From: a bacterium
GTDB lineage: Bacteria > Bacillota_A > Clostridia > Lachnospirales > Lachnospiraceae
Assembly: GCA_004562915.1 (NCBI GenBank)
Contig: SFQZ01000011.1
Location: forward strand, 1-54,940
Length of the DNA: 54,940 nt
Direction: 5' to 3'
Shown here: in pieces, positions 7,579 to 16,335 of the stretch
How positions within the stretch are numbered: the stretch's first letter is position 1
Layout: every line of letters begins with the position of its first letter
The notes under the pieces: generated by a model
Told to the model about the DNA's origin: nothing
What the model saw: the letters and a program-made list of their open reading frames with translations, nothing else
Database searches by the model: none
Made by a program: the position numbers and the translations under genes

Positions 7579-10137
7579 ATGAATTTTGGAAAAAACTCTA
7601 CGCAGAAGAAGCGCAGGAATCTGACTTCCGCATCTTCCCGTATGGGTAATATGGCAGGAGTTACTTTTTTGCGGGTATTGTTTCTCAGCTTTGTTGCCGT
7701 ATGCGTGATTGTTGTCTGCATGGGTTTCGGTGCTTTCCGTGCCATTATTGCCAATGCGCCGGATATTTCCGATGTAAATATTATGCCCATTGGCAATGCA
7801 ACCTTTGTATACGACGCTGACGGGAACATGCTCCAGAAGCTGTCTGCTCCCACAGCCAACCGTATGTCGGTATCCATTGAAAAAATTCCTCTGGACATGC
7901 AGCATGCGATTGTGGCAATTGAGGACGAACGTTTTTACGAGCACAACGGAATTGATGTGCGTGGAATCCTCAGAGCTTTTGTCAACGGTGTGGCAAGTGG
8001 ATTTCATTTTCATGAAGGCGCCAGCACACTGACTCAGCAACTTCTGAAAAACAACGTTTTTACCAACTGGACAAATGAAGGAAGTATAGAACGCTTTAGG
8101 AGAAAAATTCAGGAACAATACCTTGCCCTTCAGTTGGAGGCTTCTTTGACAGCAGAAGGCATGGATACGAAAAGTGTCATTCTTGAAAATTATCTGAATA
8201 CTATTAACTTTTCAGCAGGAACTTATGGTGTACAGGCTGCATCCCAGAGATATTTCGGCAAAGACTGCAGTCAGTTGACTTTATCCGAATGTGCGGTACT
8301 GGCAGCAATTCCACAAAATCCATACTCATATAACCCGATCAATCACCCGGAAAAAAATGCAGAAAGACGCAAAAAGGTTCTGGACAATATGTTGGAACAG
8401 GGTTATATCACTCAGGCAGAGCACGATGAAGCACTGGCTGACAATGTATATGAGAGGATTCAGGAAAATGATTCTACCCAGCAGACCTCAAAACCGTATT
8501 CCTATTTTATTGATGAACTGACTTCACAGATCATCAATGATCTTCAGGAACAGAAAGGTTATACAAAAGTACAGGCTCAGACCGCTCTTTACAGCGGAGG
8601 TCTTCAGATCTACACAACTCAGGATCCGACGATTCAGGCCATTCTGGATGAAGAATATAAAAACGAAGAAAATTTCCCTGCAACTATCCAACTTGGTCTG
8701 GACTGGGCTTTAACTGTGACCAAGGCAGATGGTACCACTCAGAATTACAGCAGAGAGATGATGAAACTCTATTTTAGAGATCAAGGGGACGACCAGTTTG
8801 ATCTGCTCTTTGATTCCGAGGAAGAAGCACAGGGATATATCGATCAGTACAAAGCAGCTGTTATCGGGGAAGGCGATACGATTGTTGCTGAGCGTACAGA
8901 GTTTACTCCTCAGCCACAATCTTCTATGGTAATCATCGACCAACATACCGGTTACGTAAAAGCTCTGGTGGGAGGGCGTGGCGAAAAAACAGCCAGCCTG
9001 ACTCTGAATCGTGCAACCGATACCTACCGACAGCCTGGTTCTACCTTTAAACCTCTGGCTGTGTACGGACCGGCAATCAACGATTTTAATCTTACTCTGG
9101 CCGATACGTATCAGGATCAGGCTATCACTTACGAAAGCACCAACAGACCGGTCAAGAATGCATACAGTGGATACCTGGGTACCATGACCATCCGGGAAGC
9201 AATCGTCCGTTCCTGTAACACAATAGCCATCCAGTGTTTCCGTGATATTACCCCAAGAGTAGGTTATAATTATCTCAAACAGCTTGGCTTTGAAAAGGTA
9301 TCGGATCATATCGAAATAAATGGTAAAATATACAATGATGCCCTGGAGCCAACCGCTCTCGGTGGTATCACACAAGGTGTCTCCACCCTGGAACTGACTG
9401 CTGCTTATGCGGCAATTGCCAACAGCGGAACATATACAAAACCCATTTTTTATACGAAAGTTCTGGATCATAGCGGAAATATTCTTCTTGAAAACGAACC
9501 CGAGACATCACAGGTCTTCAGAGAAAGTACCGCTTATCTTCTGACAAGCGCCCTTCAAAGTGTTGTGGAAGACGGAAATGGTACAGGTACCGCACTGCGG
9601 TTGTCCAATATGCCGGTAGCCGGTAAAACCGGTACCACATCAGCAACACGAGATGTATGGTTTGTAGGTTATACTCCTTACTATACCTGCGGAGTATGGG
9701 CAGGCTATGATACAAATGAATATCTTCTGGATGACTGCAAGAGTTTTCATAAGACTTTATGGTCAAAAGTGATGACAAGAATCCACGAAAATCTTCCCCG
9801 GGCCGAATTTGAGATTCCCGCTAATGTCCAGCAGGCTACTATTTGCGCGGAAAGTGGTCTTCTGGCAGGACTTGGGTGCAGCACCAAAACAGAATATTTT
9901 GAAACTTCTACAATTCCTACCGTTCGCTGTACACAGCATTACGTTCCGCCGACGCCGGAACCCACACCGGAGCCTACCGAAGATCCTCTTGCCGGAGAAA
10001 ATACCGGAGACGGAACAACTCCGGACACAGGCACAACCACACCGGACAACGGTACCACGACAGATCCCGATACCGAAACTGCCGAACCGGCACCTGATCC
10101 CGGCACTGCAACTCCGGCATCTGAGCCTGGTGCCTGA
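7579..10137 (+). CDS. Class A penicillin-binding protein (bifunctional peptidoglycan synthase)
   Basis: The enzyme polymerises lipid II glycan strands and cross-links their peptides at the outer face of the membrane. The 852 residues comprise a short cytoplasmic tail, one membrane segment (about 33-55), a GT51 transglycosylase domain with catalytic Glu115 in EDERFYEH, and a transpeptidase domain with Ser488 in STFK, SCN at 545-547 and KTGTT at 683. The tail after about residue 785 is Thr/Pro/Glu-rich and low in complexity, probably a wall-spanning linker. It is PBP1a/PonA-like; the exact paralogue name is not certain. It is transcribed alone. Confidence 0.93.
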   Translation: MNFGKNSTQKKRRNLTSASSRMGNMAGVTFLRVLFLSFVAVCVIVVCMGFGAFRAIIANAPDISDVNIMPIGNATFVYDADGNMLQKLSAPTANRMSVSIEKIPLDMQHAIVAIEDERFYEHNGIDVRGILRAFVNGVASGFHFHEGASTLTQQLLKNNVFTNWTNEGSIERFRRKIQEQYLALQLEASLTAEGMDTKSVILENYLNTINFSAGTYGVQAASQRYFGKDCSQLTLSECAVLAAIPQNPYSYNPINHPEKNAERRKKVLDNMLEQGYITQAEHDEALADNVYERIQENDSTQQTSKPYSYFIDELTSQIINDLQEQKGYTKVQAQTALYSGGLQIYTTQDPTIQAILDEEYKNEENFPATIQLGLDWALTVTKADGTTQNYSREMMKLYFRDQGDDQFDLLFDSEEEAQGYIDQYKAAVIGEGDTIVAERTEFTPQPQSSMVIIDQHTGYVKALVGGRGEKTASLTLNRATDTYRQPGSTFKPLAVYGPAINDFNLTLADTYQDQAITYESTNRPVKNAYSGYLGTMTIREAIVRSCNTIAIQCFRDITPRVGYNYLKQLGFEKVSDHIEINGKIYNDALEPTALGGITQGVSTLELTAAYAAIANSGTYTKPIFYTKVLDHSGNILLENEPETSQVFRESTAYLLTSALQSVVEDGNGTGTALRLSNMPVAGKTGTTSATRDVWFVGYTPYYTCGVWAGYDTNEYLLDDCKSFHKTLWSKVMTRIHENLPRAEFEIPANVQQATICAESGLLAGLGCSTKTEYFETSTIPTVRCTQHYVPPTPEPTPEPTEDPLAGENTGDGTTPDTGTTTPDNGTTTDPDTETAEPAPDPGTATPASEPGA

Positions 10138-10171
10138 TCTCGATATCGGGTAGTAATGATTACACTAAAAT

Positions 10172-10199
10172 AATAGGGCTGTCAAACGACAGCCCTATT
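10172..10199. terminator. Bidirectional terminator between PBP and glucokinase
   Basis: A perfect 12-bp stem AATAGGGCTGTC/GACAGCCCTATT with loop AAAC is followed by ATTTT on the plus side and by A/T-rich sequence on the minus side. It lies between two convergent genes and probably serves both. Confidence 0.88.
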
Positions 10200-10244
10200 A
10201 TTTTGCTTATCCTATAGGCACCTTGCCAAATTACAATTCCGTTC

Positions 10245-11186
10245 TTATTCTTCTACAACCAGTTTTGCCGCTCCAAAGATTCCAGCATCGTTATCCAGTT
10301 TCGCCAGTACGATTGGTGTGTCTTTGCAGGTAACAAATGCATCCCGACGAAAATACTTTTCGATAGCATCAATCAGCGGCTGACCTGCCTTGGAAACTCC
10401 GCCACCGATAACGATCACTTCCGGATCCACGACACATGCAAAGATTGCCAGTGCATTTCCGAGAAAACCGGCAAATTTGTCTACGATTTTTGCAGCAACT
10501 GCATCTCCCTCTTTGTATGCATCAAATATCGTTTTGGCACTTAATGTATCTTTCTCCAGAACTGTATTTTCCTGACATTCTGCCAGAATTTTATTGCCAA
10601 GACGAACGATTCCGGTAGCGGATGCCATCTGTTCCAGACATCCTTTATTCCCGCAATTACAGCTTTCTGTCTCTTCCGGATCCACACAGGCATGTCCAAT
10701 CTCTCCGCCGGCACCATGAGAACCGGTAATAATCTTACCATCCACAATAATGCCTCCGCCAACGCCGGTTCCCAAAGTAGCCATAATCAGGTTTTTCGTG
10801 CCTTCTCCGCCACCTTTCCACATTTCTCCCAAGGCTGCTACATTGGCATCATTTCCTACTTTTACCGGGATTCCTCCCAGAAGAGACTCCAGTTCATCAG
10901 CCAGCATCGTATAACCCCAATGAAGATTGACGGCTACTGCAACTTCACGCTCTCCGATTACCGGTCCCGGTACACCTATACCTACACCGCTGACCTGATC
11001 TTTGCCAATCTGCTTTTCTGCCATTTTATCAAGAATCGCTTTTGCCACATCCGGAAGGATTTCTTTTCCATTCTCCTCTGTCCGTGTCACGATCTCCCAT
11101 TTTTCACAGAGTTCTCCATCGGTCTGAAACAGACCGCATTTTACTGTAGTTCCCCCAATATCAATTCCAAAGCAATATGATGTCAT
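10245..11186 (-). CDS. glkA: ROK-family glucokinase
   Basis: The enzyme phosphorylates glucose (or a related hexose) with ATP to glucose 6-phosphate. From the chosen ATG at 11186 it is 313 residues: N-terminal phosphate loop DIGGTTVK, GTGVGGG, and the ROK zinc motif CNCGNKGCLE. I prefer this start because AGGAGG lies 9 bases ahead; the longer frame reaches back into hprK. It sits 4 bp after hprK, coupling a sugar kinase with the carbon-catabolite sensor kinase. Glucose as the substrate is inferred from family similarity. Confidence 0.9.
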   Translation of the reverse strand: MTSYCFGIDIGGTTVKCGLFQTDGELCEKWEIVTRTEENGKEILPDVAKAILDKMAEKQIGKDQVSGVGIGVPGPVIGEREVAVAVNLHWGYTMLADELESLLGGIPVKVGNDANVAALGEMWKGGGEGTKNLIMATLGTGVGGGIIVDGKIITGSHGAGGEIGHACVDPEETESCNCGNKGCLEQMASATGIVRLGNKILAECQENTVLEKDTLSAKTIFDAYKEGDAVAAKIVDKFAGFLGNALAIFACVVDPEVIVIGGGVSKAGQPLIDAIEKYFRRDAFVTCKDTPIVLAKLDNDAGIFGAAKLVVEE

Positions 11187-11190
11187 CTTC

Positions 11191-12123
11191 TTAGTCCTCC
11201 TTCTTTCTAGATAAATTTGCCTGTACACGATTATACAACTCCTGAGCTGCGTTGTAACCCATTTTCTTCTGACGATGGTTGACAGCCGCTGACTCTACGA
11301 TTACCGCCAGATTTCTTCCCGGACGAATAGGAAGTGAATGGCAGACGATTTTATTTCCAAGGATTTCTGTATATTCTTCTTTTAAGCCCAGGCGATCATA
11401 CTCTTTATCCCGATCCCATTCTTCCAGTTTGATCACCAGATCAATGGACTGGGTATTCTTAACACTTTCTACACCAAACAGAGTCTTCACGTCGATAATG
11501 CCGATACCTCTGAGTTCAATAAAATGACGGGTAATATCCGGGGCCGTACCTACCAGTGTCACGTCACTCACTTTACTGATTTCCACTACATCATCGCTGA
11601 CCAGACGATGTCCTCTTTTGATCAGTTCCAGAGCCGCTTCACTTTTGCCGATACCACTCTCGCCCATGATCAGAACGCCTTCACCATATACATCCACCAG
11701 AACGCCATGAATCGAAATACATGGTGCCAGCTGAACATTCAGCCAACGGATGATCTCCGCCATAAAATTAGACGTGGTACGTTCTGTCACCAATATTGGC
11801 ACCCCGTACTTGATACCCAGATTCAGCATATCTTCATCCGGTTCTGTCATTGTGGTAAAAATTACGCATGGTATTTTCTTTGAAATAAACTGTTCAAAAC
11901 AGTATATTTTCTGTTCCCGTTCCAGATGCATCAAATATGTAAACTCCACATACCCGATAATCTGTACCCGTTCTGAAGCAAAATGCTCAAAATATCCCGT
12001 CAGCTGAAGAGCCGGACGGTTGATATCCGGAACCGTAATCCGTACATTGTCCATATCTACTTCCGATGTCATATTTTTCAGGTTCAGTTCCTCAACCAAT
12101 TTTGTCAGTTTAACAGCCTTCAT
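11191..12123 (-). CDS. hprK: HPr kinase/phosphorylase
   Basis: HprK phosphorylates or dephosphorylates Ser46 of HPr in response to glycolytic intermediates, setting catabolite repression through CcpA. The 310-residue protein has the N-terminal domain, His139 in the ISIHGVLVDVYG strand, a Walker A loop GESGIGKS (154-161) and the K/P signature around LRGIGIIDVKTLFG. The ATG at 12123 follows AAAGGAGG. It lies in the uvrC-hprK-glkA order common in Clostridia. Its presence implies CcpA/HPr control, although I found no clear cre box in the sugar loci here. Confidence 0.95.
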   Translation of the reverse strand: MKAVKLTKLVEELNLKNMTSEVDMDNVRITVPDINRPALQLTGYFEHFASERVQIIGYVEFTYLMHLEREQKIYCFEQFISKKIPCVIFTTMTEPDEDMLNLGIKYGVPILVTERTTSNFMAEIIRWLNVQLAPCISIHGVLVDVYGEGVLIMGESGIGKSEAALELIKRGHRLVSDDVVEISKVSDVTLVGTAPDITRHFIELRGIGIIDVKTLFGVESVKNTQSIDLVIKLEEWDRDKEYDRLGLKEEYTEILGNKIVCHSLPIRPGRNLAVIVESAAVNHRQKKMGYNAAQELYNRVQANLSRKKED

Positions 12124-12196
12124 AATTGGCCTCCTTTTCCAAAACATTCTGTTATTATTTTACCACATGCTTTTTGTGACTGCAATAAAACATAAT

Positions 12197-14038
12197 TCAG
12201 GAATGGAAAAACTCATATACTTTTTCCGCTGCCTGGATATTCATGGATGGGGCATTTTTTAATTCCTCCACGGATGCTTCCCGTATAGCTTCTATGGATT
12301 TGAACTGCTTCATCAAAGCTTTTCTCCGTGCAGGTCCGATGCCTTCGATATCATCCAGAACAGAATGGACCTGTCCTTTACTTCGCAGCAGTCGGTGATA
12401 TTCGATGGCAAAGCGATGCACCTCATCCTGTATTCTGGTGATCAATTTAAATCCTTCCGAAGAATGGTTGATGGGAATTTCTCTGTCGTGATAGTACAGT
12501 CCTCTGGTTCTGTGATTATCATCCTTTACCATACCACAGACCGGAATCGATATTCCTATATTTTCCATAACCTTTTCTGCAATATGCACCTGACCCTTTC
12601 CTCCGTCCATCAGAATCAGATCCGGGAACTGGCTGAATCCTCCTGTTTCCTCACTGTCTCCCTGCTCACGAAGCCCCCGCTGAAATCTGCGGGTCAATAC
12701 CTCTTCCATGCTGGCATAATCATCCGGTCCCTTCACAGATTTGATCTTGAATTTACGATAATCATTTCTTTTCGGCTTTCCTTTTTCATAGACCACCATA
12801 GAACCAACCGATTCAAATCCACTGATATTGGAAATGTCATAAGATTCCACACGGGAAATATCATCCAGCTCAAGAAGCTGGCAGATTTCTTTCATCGCGC
12901 CAATCGTTCTTCCCTCTTCTCTTTTCAGTTTCTCTCTGTCCTGACTCAATACCATCTGTGCATTTCTCGCAGCCAATTCCACCAATTTTTCCTTTGTACC
13001 CTTTTTGGGAACCCGAATATGCACCTTCTGCCCCCGCTTCTTCGTAAGCCACTCTTCCAGGACCTCCGTCTCCTCAATTTCTTCCTGAAGCATAAGCTCT
13101 TTGGGAATAAATGGCGTTCCCGCATAAAACTGTTTGACAAAATTCAGAAGTACCTGGTCTGAAGAGGTATCCGCCGCTATCTTCAGATAAAAATGATCTC
13201 TGCCGATCATTTTTCCATCACGAATAAAGAATACCTGCACTACCGCATCTTCCTCATCAGCAGCCATGGCGATCACATCTTTATCCTCACCCTGACTTCC
13301 TGTAATCTTCTGTCTTTCTCCTATTTTTTCTATATTCTGCATCAGATCACGGTATTCTGCGGCATCTTCGAACCGAAGTGCCTCCGAAGCCTGCAGCATC
13401 TTTTTTTCAAGCTCTTTCAGAAGCTTTTTATAATCTCCATTCAAAAAGTCCAGCACTCCATTAATCTGGCTGCGGTATTCTTCTTTACTGACATATCCCT
13501 GACATGGTGCTTTGCACTGCTTGATATGATAATATAGGCAAGGTCTTTCTTTCCCGATATCTTTCGGCAGATTCCGGTTACAGGTACGCACATGATACAA
13601 TTTCCGGATCAGTTCCAGAGAATCTTTTACTGCTCCGGCACTGGTGTAAGGGCCAAAATACTTACTTTTATCCTTTTTCATCTGCCTCGCAAAAAGCACT
13701 CGGGGATATTCTTCATTTACCGTCACTTTGACAAAAGGATAGCTTTTATCGTCCTTCAGCATGGTATTGTATTTGGGCCGATGCTCTTTGATCAGATTAC
13801 ATTCAAGTACCAGCGCCTCCAGTTCAGAATCGGTGATAATATACTCAAAACGGGCAATCTGCTGTACCATCTGTTCTTTTTTTATCCCAAGATTCCTGCT
13901 GCTCTGAAAGTACTGACGCACTCTGTTTTTCAGACTGATCGCCTTTCCCACGTATATGATAGTGTCTTTTTCATCATGCATGATATACACTCCGGGTTTC
14001 GCCGGAAGTTTTTTCAGTTCTTCCTGAATATCAAACAT
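12197..14038 (-). CDS. uvrC: Excinuclease ABC subunit C
   Basis: UvrC makes the two incisions around lesions in nucleotide excision repair, after UvrA and UvrB. The 613-residue protein has the N-terminal GIY-YIG nuclease (GVYIMH...IIYVGKA), a UvrB-binding coiled-coil near residues 200-235, the RNase H-like C-terminal nuclease and a helix-hairpin-helix pair at the end (DDIEGIGPARR). This is standard length and order. The ribosome-binding site AAGGAG is directly preceded by stem I of the structured element at 14054-14196, which separates it from ftsH. Confidence 0.95.
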   Translation of the reverse strand: MFDIQEELKKLPAKPGVYIMHDEKDTIIYVGKAISLKNRVRQYFQSSRNLGIKKEQMVQQIARFEYIITDSELEALVLECNLIKEHRPKYNTMLKDDKSYPFVKVTVNEEYPRVLFARQMKKDKSKYFGPYTSAGAVKDSLELIRKLYHVRTCNRNLPKDIGKERPCLYYHIKQCKAPCQGYVSKEEYRSQINGVLDFLNGDYKKLLKELEKKMLQASEALRFEDAAEYRDLMQNIEKIGERQKITGSQGEDKDVIAMAADEEDAVVQVFFIRDGKMIGRDHFYLKIAADTSSDQVLLNFVKQFYAGTPFIPKELMLQEEIEETEVLEEWLTKKRGQKVHIRVPKKGTKEKLVELAARNAQMVLSQDREKLKREEGRTIGAMKEICQLLELDDISRVESYDISNISGFESVGSMVVYEKGKPKRNDYRKFKIKSVKGPDDYASMEEVLTRRFQRGLREQGDSEETGGFSQFPDLILMDGGKGQVHIAEKVMENIGISIPVCGMVKDDNHRTRGLYYHDREIPINHSSEGFKLITRIQDEVHRFAIEYHRLLRSKGQVHSVLDDIEGIGPARRKALMKQFKSIEAIREASVEELKNAPSMNIQAAEKVYEFFHS

Positions 14039-14053
14039 ATCTGTCTCCTTTTT

Positions 14054-14196
14054 TCAAGAAAGAATCCTGCTTTGCAGGATTCTCCGCCTGCAGCGGGTTG
14101 CTTTTGACGACATAATCTCTCTCCGCTGCAGTGCGATTCTGCCCGGAGGGTTTTACTACCATAGGAAAGCCAAAAGACTTTACTATGGTAGTAAAA
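14054..14196 (-). repeat. Structured intergenic element, copy A (ftsH-uvrC)
   Basis: In transcript (minus) order this element has four parts. Stem III is a perfect 14-bp stem (14151-14164 with 14183-14196). A linker contains CCTCC (14145-14149) and GCAGAATCGCA. Stem II is 9 bp (14088-14096 with 14123-14131), extended by 3 bp past a single bulged base at 14132; it encloses an 11-base single-stranded piece and a weak small hairpin. Stem I is a perfect 10-bp stem with a 3-base loop (14061-14070 with 14074-14083). The element ends TTGAAAA just before the uvrC ribosome-binding site. Copy B at 22549-22730 has the same order and linkers but different stem sequences. Confidence 0.75.
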
Positions 14197-14206
14197 ATGG
14201 CCGTTA

Positions 14207-16138
14207 CTACTGCAACAGGCCATCTTCCATCTTATTATCATTTTCTACATCCCGGAGAATCTCCATAAATTCTTTTCCGGTAATCGTTTCTCTCTCGATC
14301 AGGAATCCTGCAATATGATCCAGTGCTTTCCTGTGTTCATTCAAAATCACTTTTGCCTGCTCATAGGAATCCTTCAACATAATCATAACCTCATGATCGA
14401 TCTCCGTCGCTGTCGCATCACCACAGTTTAAAGTAGCTCGCCCTGTCAGATACTGGTCTTCCACCGTAGCCAATCCCATAAGTCCAAACTTTTCAGACAT
14501 ACCATACTGGGTAATCATGGCTCTTGCGACCTGGGTTGCTTTCTCGATATCATTGGAAGCTCCTGTGGTAACATTACCAAATACAATTTCCTCTGCAGCC
14601 CGACCGGCCAAAAGTCCCACGAGCATGGCTTCCAATTCACTTTTTGTATTCAGATATTTCTCTTCTTCCGGTACCTGCATTACGTATCCCAGCGCTCCCA
14701 TCGTTCTTGGGACGATAGTGATCTTCTGCACCGGTTCCGCATCCTTCTGAAGTGCACTTACCAACGCATGTCCAACCTCATGATAAGACACAATACGTCT
14801 TTCTTCCTGACTGAGGATACGGTCTTTCTTCTCTTTTCCTACAAGAACTACTTCTACCGCTTCATAAAGATCTTTCTGCGAAACGGCTTTTCTCCCGTTC
14901 TTGACTGCAAGAATCGCTGCTTCATTGATCATATTTGCCAGATCGGACCCTACCGCTCCCGATGTTGCCAGCGCTATAGCATCCAAATCTACCGTCTCAT
15001 CCAAAGATACATCCTTGGCATGGACTTTCAGAATATTCACACGACCTTTCAAATCGGGACGTTCCACGATAATCCTTCTGTCAAAACGTCCCGGACGGAG
15101 AAGTGCCGGATCCAGTATCTCCGGACGGTTGGTAGCCGCCAGAATCAAAATTCCTTTGGAAGAATCGAATCCATCCATCTCGGCAAGAAGCTGATTCAAA
15201 GTCTGTTCTCTCTCATCATTGCCTCCGCCGTAGCGGCTGTCACGGCTTTTTCCGATGGCGTCCACCTCATCAATAAATATGATACAGGGAGCATTTTTCT
15301 TTGCTTCTTCAAAAAGATCACGGACACGGGACGCACCCACACCTACAAACATTTCAACAAAATCAGATCCCGACAGTGAAAAGAACGGCACATGTGCCTC
15401 TCCTGCCACTGCTTTTGCCAGCAGGGTTTTACCGGTTCCCGGAGGGCCTACCAAAAGTGCACCTTTCGGAAGCTTCGCACCGATCTGCGTATACTTCGCC
15501 GGATTGTGAAGAAAGTCAACCACTTCCTGAAGGGATTCTTTTGCTTCATCTTCTCCTGCCACATCTTTGAAAGTCACACCGGTCTCTTTCTGAACATAAG
15601 CCTTCGCTTTGCTTTTTCCAACTCCGCCTCCCTGACTTAAAACACTCATCTTTTTCATCAGCCAATTCATGAGTATAATAAGAATAACAAACGGAACAAT
15701 TAATGTAATGATCGTATAAATCACGGAACCTGTCGGGTCATTGATCTCATTAAATGTGATATCCTGATCATTCTTTTCTTCAGCTTCCGTCAGACGGGCG
15801 ATCAAAGCTGTACCGTCTTCCATCGCCGCAGTAGAATACTGAAATTCAATTCCTTCCACTTTTTGCTCTCTCGGGATGATCGTCAGCATACCATCCTGCA
15901 ATTCTACAGATTGAACTTTGCCCTCATCCAACATCTCAATAAACTTATCATAGGTAATTTCCTTAGACGTGGAACCTTCCATGATATTGCTGAACAGTGT
16001 CCAGATCAATAGAGTTGCCAGTATACAAATGAGCAGTACCAGCAGAGATGATTTATTTTTCGGACTGCCCGGGCCATTACCTCCGCCCGGACCGATTCCA
16101 TTCGGTCCATTATTATAATTATTTGGTTTCTGATCCAT
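14207..16138 (-). CDS. ftsH: ATP-dependent zinc metalloprotease FtsH
   Basis: FtsH is a membrane-anchored AAA+ protease that extracts and degrades misfolded membrane proteins and regulators. The 643-residue protein has two membrane segments (about 32-50 and 138-157) flanking an extracellular domain. It also has an AAA domain with Walker A GPPGTGKT (Lys237) and Walker B IIFIDEVDAIG, and a peptidase domain with zinc motif HEVGH (453-457). A Gly/Asn/Pro-rich N-terminus is unusual but common in Clostridia. The promoter lies at 16164-16192 and the structured element follows its stop. Confidence 0.96.
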   Translation of the reverse strand: MDQKPNNYNNGPNGIGPGGGNGPGSPKNKSSLLVLLICILATLLIWTLFSNIMEGSTSKEITYDKFIEMLDEGKVQSVELQDGMLTIIPREQKVEGIEFQYSTAAMEDGTALIARLTEAEEKNDQDITFNEINDPTGSVIYTIITLIVPFVILIILMNWLMKKMSVLSQGGGVGKSKAKAYVQKETGVTFKDVAGEDEAKESLQEVVDFLHNPAKYTQIGAKLPKGALLVGPPGTGKTLLAKAVAGEAHVPFFSLSGSDFVEMFVGVGASRVRDLFEEAKKNAPCIIFIDEVDAIGKSRDSRYGGGNDEREQTLNQLLAEMDGFDSSKGILILAATNRPEILDPALLRPGRFDRRIIVERPDLKGRVNILKVHAKDVSLDETVDLDAIALATSGAVGSDLANMINEAAILAVKNGRKAVSQKDLYEAVEVVLVGKEKKDRILSQEERRIVSYHEVGHALVSALQKDAEPVQKITIVPRTMGALGYVMQVPEEEKYLNTKSELEAMLVGLLAGRAAEEIVFGNVTTGASNDIEKATQVARAMITQYGMSEKFGLMGLATVEDQYLTGRATLNCGDATATEIDHEVMIMLKDSYEQAKVILNEHRKALDHIAGFLIERETITGKEFMEILRDVENDNKMEDGLLQ

Positions 16139-16163
16139 AATCTCCTCCTTATAATTCTATATT

Positions 16164-16192
16164 ATTATAAAGATTCCCCCCGGATAAATCAA
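16164..16192 (-). promoter_or_regulatory. ftsH promoter
   Basis: The minus strand has -35 TTGATT (16187-16192) and -10 TATAAT (16164-16169) with a 17-base spacer, about 25 bp before the ftsH start. The spacer contains a run of six G residues. The divergent gene at 16336 has only a weak candidate promoter (TATACT near 16280). Confidence 0.75.
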
Positions 16193-16335
16193 CTCTTTTC
16201 CATTGTTTCTCTTCGGTAAATATATTTTTTCATATTTTTTTCACATTTATAGTAGCAATTAGGGAATCATTTGTAGTATACTAATTAGCGTATTTTTGTA
16301 GTTTTTACTGAATAATACACAGGAGGACAGGCTAA

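Noticed and set aside
7540..8118. Antisense ORF of 192 codons inside the PBP gene
   Set aside because: Lies opposite a well-supported transglycosylase domain; low-complexity and no ribosome-binding site.
12365..13162. Antisense ORF of 265 codons inside uvrC
   Set aside because: Shadow of uvrC codon usage; no domain recognised.
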